From Bacteroidales bacterium (GTDB lineage: Bacteria > Bacteroidota > Bacteroidia > Bacteroidales > UBA7960), in assembly GCA_007122505.1 (NCBI GenBank), contig SKTQ01000129.1, forward strand, positions 1 to 7,338: DNA of 7,338 nt, written 5' to 3'. This document shows positions 6,601-7,338 of this stretch, piece by piece. Numbering within the stretch: the first letter of the stretch is position 1; each line of letters opens with the position of its first letter. The translations under genes were made by a program, and so were the position numbers. A model generated the notes under the pieces. The model had not been told where the DNA came from and made no database searches. It saw only the letters and a list, made by a program, of their open reading frames with translations.

Positions 6601-7338
6601 CGCCCGATGAAAACCTCTGCGACATCAAGGCAGCCCTGGCATCTTGTGTAAGCGGAGAGGAGCAGCTTTTAACGCTTGTGGAAGAGTACGGCCCGGGACG
6701 TGTGACATATTACATGCAGGCGCTCCGCAAGCATGCTTCCACACGAATGAGGGCGACGCTGAAAGCATTTCCCGACGGGCGTTACGAGGCTGTCGAACAT
6801 CTCGACGATGGCAGTCCGCTACAGGTGCTAGTTGACAAGCAAGGCGACAGATGTCATATCGACTTCAGCGGTACGGCAGGCGTGCATCCCGGCAACATGA
6901 ACGCAACCCTGGCCATCGTCCATAGCACAGTCATCTATGTAATGCGCCTGCTTTTAAATGAACCCATCCCTCTGAACGACGGTATCCTGGAACCTGTCAG
7001 CATGCATATCCCGGAAGGCATGTTGAATCCGCCATTTGTTGAAGATCCTTTTCTATGCCCTCCTGTTGTAGGTGGAAACGTTGAACTGAGCCAGCGGCTT
7101 ACCGACACCCTGCTGAAGGCTTTCGGTGTAGCTGCTGCCAGCCAGGGTACCATGAACAACGTGCTGATCGGAAATGATCGCTTTAGCTACTACGAAACCA
7201 TTGCCGGTGGCTGCGGAGCAGGCAAAAACTTTCACGGTGCATCTGCCGTGCATCATCACATGACCAACACGCGCATCACCGATCCGGAAATCCTTGAACA
7301 CCGCTATCCCATGCGGCTCGAACGCTTTGAAATACGCA
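3693..7338 (+). CDS. ATP-dependent 5-oxoprolinase (OPLAH-type HyuA-HyuB fusion), C-terminus outside the window
   Basis: The frame gives 1215 complete residues to the window edge. The enzyme converts 5-oxoproline and ATP to glutamate in the cytoplasm, recycling the cyclised product of glutamate or glutathione turnover. The HyuA half carries DTGGTFTD (9-16), GSTRGTNALLERKG (139-152), IGTQQRPDIF, SGPAGGVVGA (356-365), FDMGGTSTDV (380-389), GPESAGADPGPACYG (437-451) and FGGAGGLHAC (541-550), consistent with the phosphate-binding fold of this family. The HyuB half begins near 793, with NRFMHIASNMG, KERLDFSCALL (829-839), NHPAYGGSHLPD (881-892), HHAEMGG (915-921), VVGGN (1125-1129), ASQGTMNN (1149-1156) and MTNTRITDPEILE. 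These track mammalian OPLAH closely, so 5-oxoprolinase is preferred over N-methylhydantoinase or acetone carboxylase, which use separate subunits. About 90-120 residues are missing. Residues 31-136 are longer than in OPLAH. The ATG at 3693 is the only in-frame ATG after the TGA at 3669. I infer a functional link to the Nramp-like gene. Confidence 0.92.
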   Translation, partial: MIPWHLYIDTGGTFTDCLARDPQGQWHRRKVLSNASLRGKIISQPASNQLHIEESWGLDKDILGGYVVNIQGLNHKPLHVVSYAPNERIISLNVPLEQDLRNGHGFEISAGEEAPVLLARLLTSTPLDQSLPPLVMYLGSTRGTNALLERKGAQTAMVVTKGFRDLLAIGTQQRPDIFAREVIKAPPLPACFIEAEERMDAGGNVLRAPDTEKLKHDINTLKNQGIKVVAVSLLNAHSNDQHEKHVESLLKEAGMGYVCTGTSLSHFIKYLQRTETVAVNAYLQPVIDEYVQNIDRALSNHLLKKAKTGKPALEHYSFIDDSEDSGNDLAHRLLVMNSAGGLQTASAFHPKDSLLSGPAGGVVGAASIGKNAGFSKLISFDMGGTSTDVARYGGNFDYCFELEVGNARINSPALNIETVAAGGGSVCYYDGYTLCVGPESAGADPGPACYGAGGPLTITDVHLLAGNLDIQQFGIPVFPEKARKKMEEIRRQIEQQSGEKRTTETLIEGFLHIANEKMAGAIRKVSIAKGFEPSDHALVAFGGAGGLHACELAELLDIQTVIVPNDAGLLSAYGLSTAQVERFAEKQVMQPLEKTKTKIAAYFRELELEALRKLTNELGPQTMQIRMRTVYLRFSGQDTSIEIVYENPDTLYEQFRTQHQKIYGYDPGNREIELESMRVIASTVPAEEAKASVTPDGDTSVDGFLSGSSKIPLPNHFVNALVHGKRTKTPVFIRSNIAHHHKEIFGPAVVLDKFSTTVIKSGWRMSVDRELSMIITRKDIYDKDSDRNTAGNLSQAEEIQLELFTNRFMHIASNMGAMLERTAMSVNVKERLDFSCALLDSSGHLVANAPHIPVHLGSLGVCVREVVSRHKLRAGDVVVTNHPAYGGSHLPDLTLIKPVYSKNNALLGYVVNRAHHAEMGGKTPASMPPDARHLAEEGVVIPPFYLVRDGEANWEGMGDILTKAPFPSRAPDENLCDIKAALASCVSGEEQLLTLVEEYGPGRVTYYMQALRKHASTRMRATLKAFPDGRYEAVEHLDDGSPLQVLVDKQGDRCHIDFSGTAGVHPGNMNATLAIVHSTVIYVMRLLLNEPIPLNDGILEPVSMHIPEGMLNPPFVEDPFLCPPVVGGNVELSQRLTDTLLKAFGVAAASQGTMNNVLIGNDRFSYYETIAGGCGAGKNFHGASAVHHHMTNTRITDPEILEHRYPMRLERFEIR

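Overview
The window most likely comes from a member of the Bacteroidota with moderate GC content. This is inferred from several signs together: AT-rich spacers, no useful Shine-Dalgarno sequences ahead of the clear genes, a surface-protein motif (NWRWRNDDGDETTATW) that I associate with secreted proteins of this phylum, and a degenerate heptamer repeat (GAGTTGA-like) between genes. No rRNA, tRNA, CRISPR array, transposase or integrase is visible.

Layout. The left part (1-1526) is a leftward pair of genes. The first is a small secreted protein with a signal peptide and a C-terminal tail of PLAPW, one membrane helix and two arginines (1526 to 825). After a 20-nt gap comes a protein with the membrane domain of apolipoprotein N-acyltransferase (Lnt). 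It starts at 804 and leaves the window at position 1, just as its nitrilase-type domain begins. A divergent spacer (1527-1943) separates this pair from two rightward genes. It holds two palindromes and a possible gene scrap. The first rightward gene (1944-3350) is an Nramp-family membrane protein of 468 residues. A probable terminator and a repeat- and purine-rich spacer (3351-3692) follow. Then comes a very large gene (3693 to beyond 7338) for a fused HyuA-HyuB, ATP-dependent 5-oxoprolinase of the eukaryotic OPLAH type.

How the genes may work together. The most interesting point is the pairing of the last two genes. The Nramp-like protein aligns without gaps to Nramp helix 1 but reads GPGT where true metal transporters have DPGN, and it reads VVPY where they have the MPH motif in helix 6, so the canonical metal ligands are gone. 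From memory, Bacillus subtilis also places an Nramp-like gene (ycsG) beside a 5-oxoprolinase gene, but there it belongs to the unrelated PxpABC type (ycsF/pxpA). The same neighbourhood around a non-homologous enzyme suggests that this Nramp branch imports 5-oxoproline (pyroglutamate), or something linked to it, rather than a metal. This is a hypothesis from motif loss and context, not a demonstrated function.

The leftward pair could be a surface-protein/acyltransferase unit, but nothing visible proves a functional link beyond the tight spacing.
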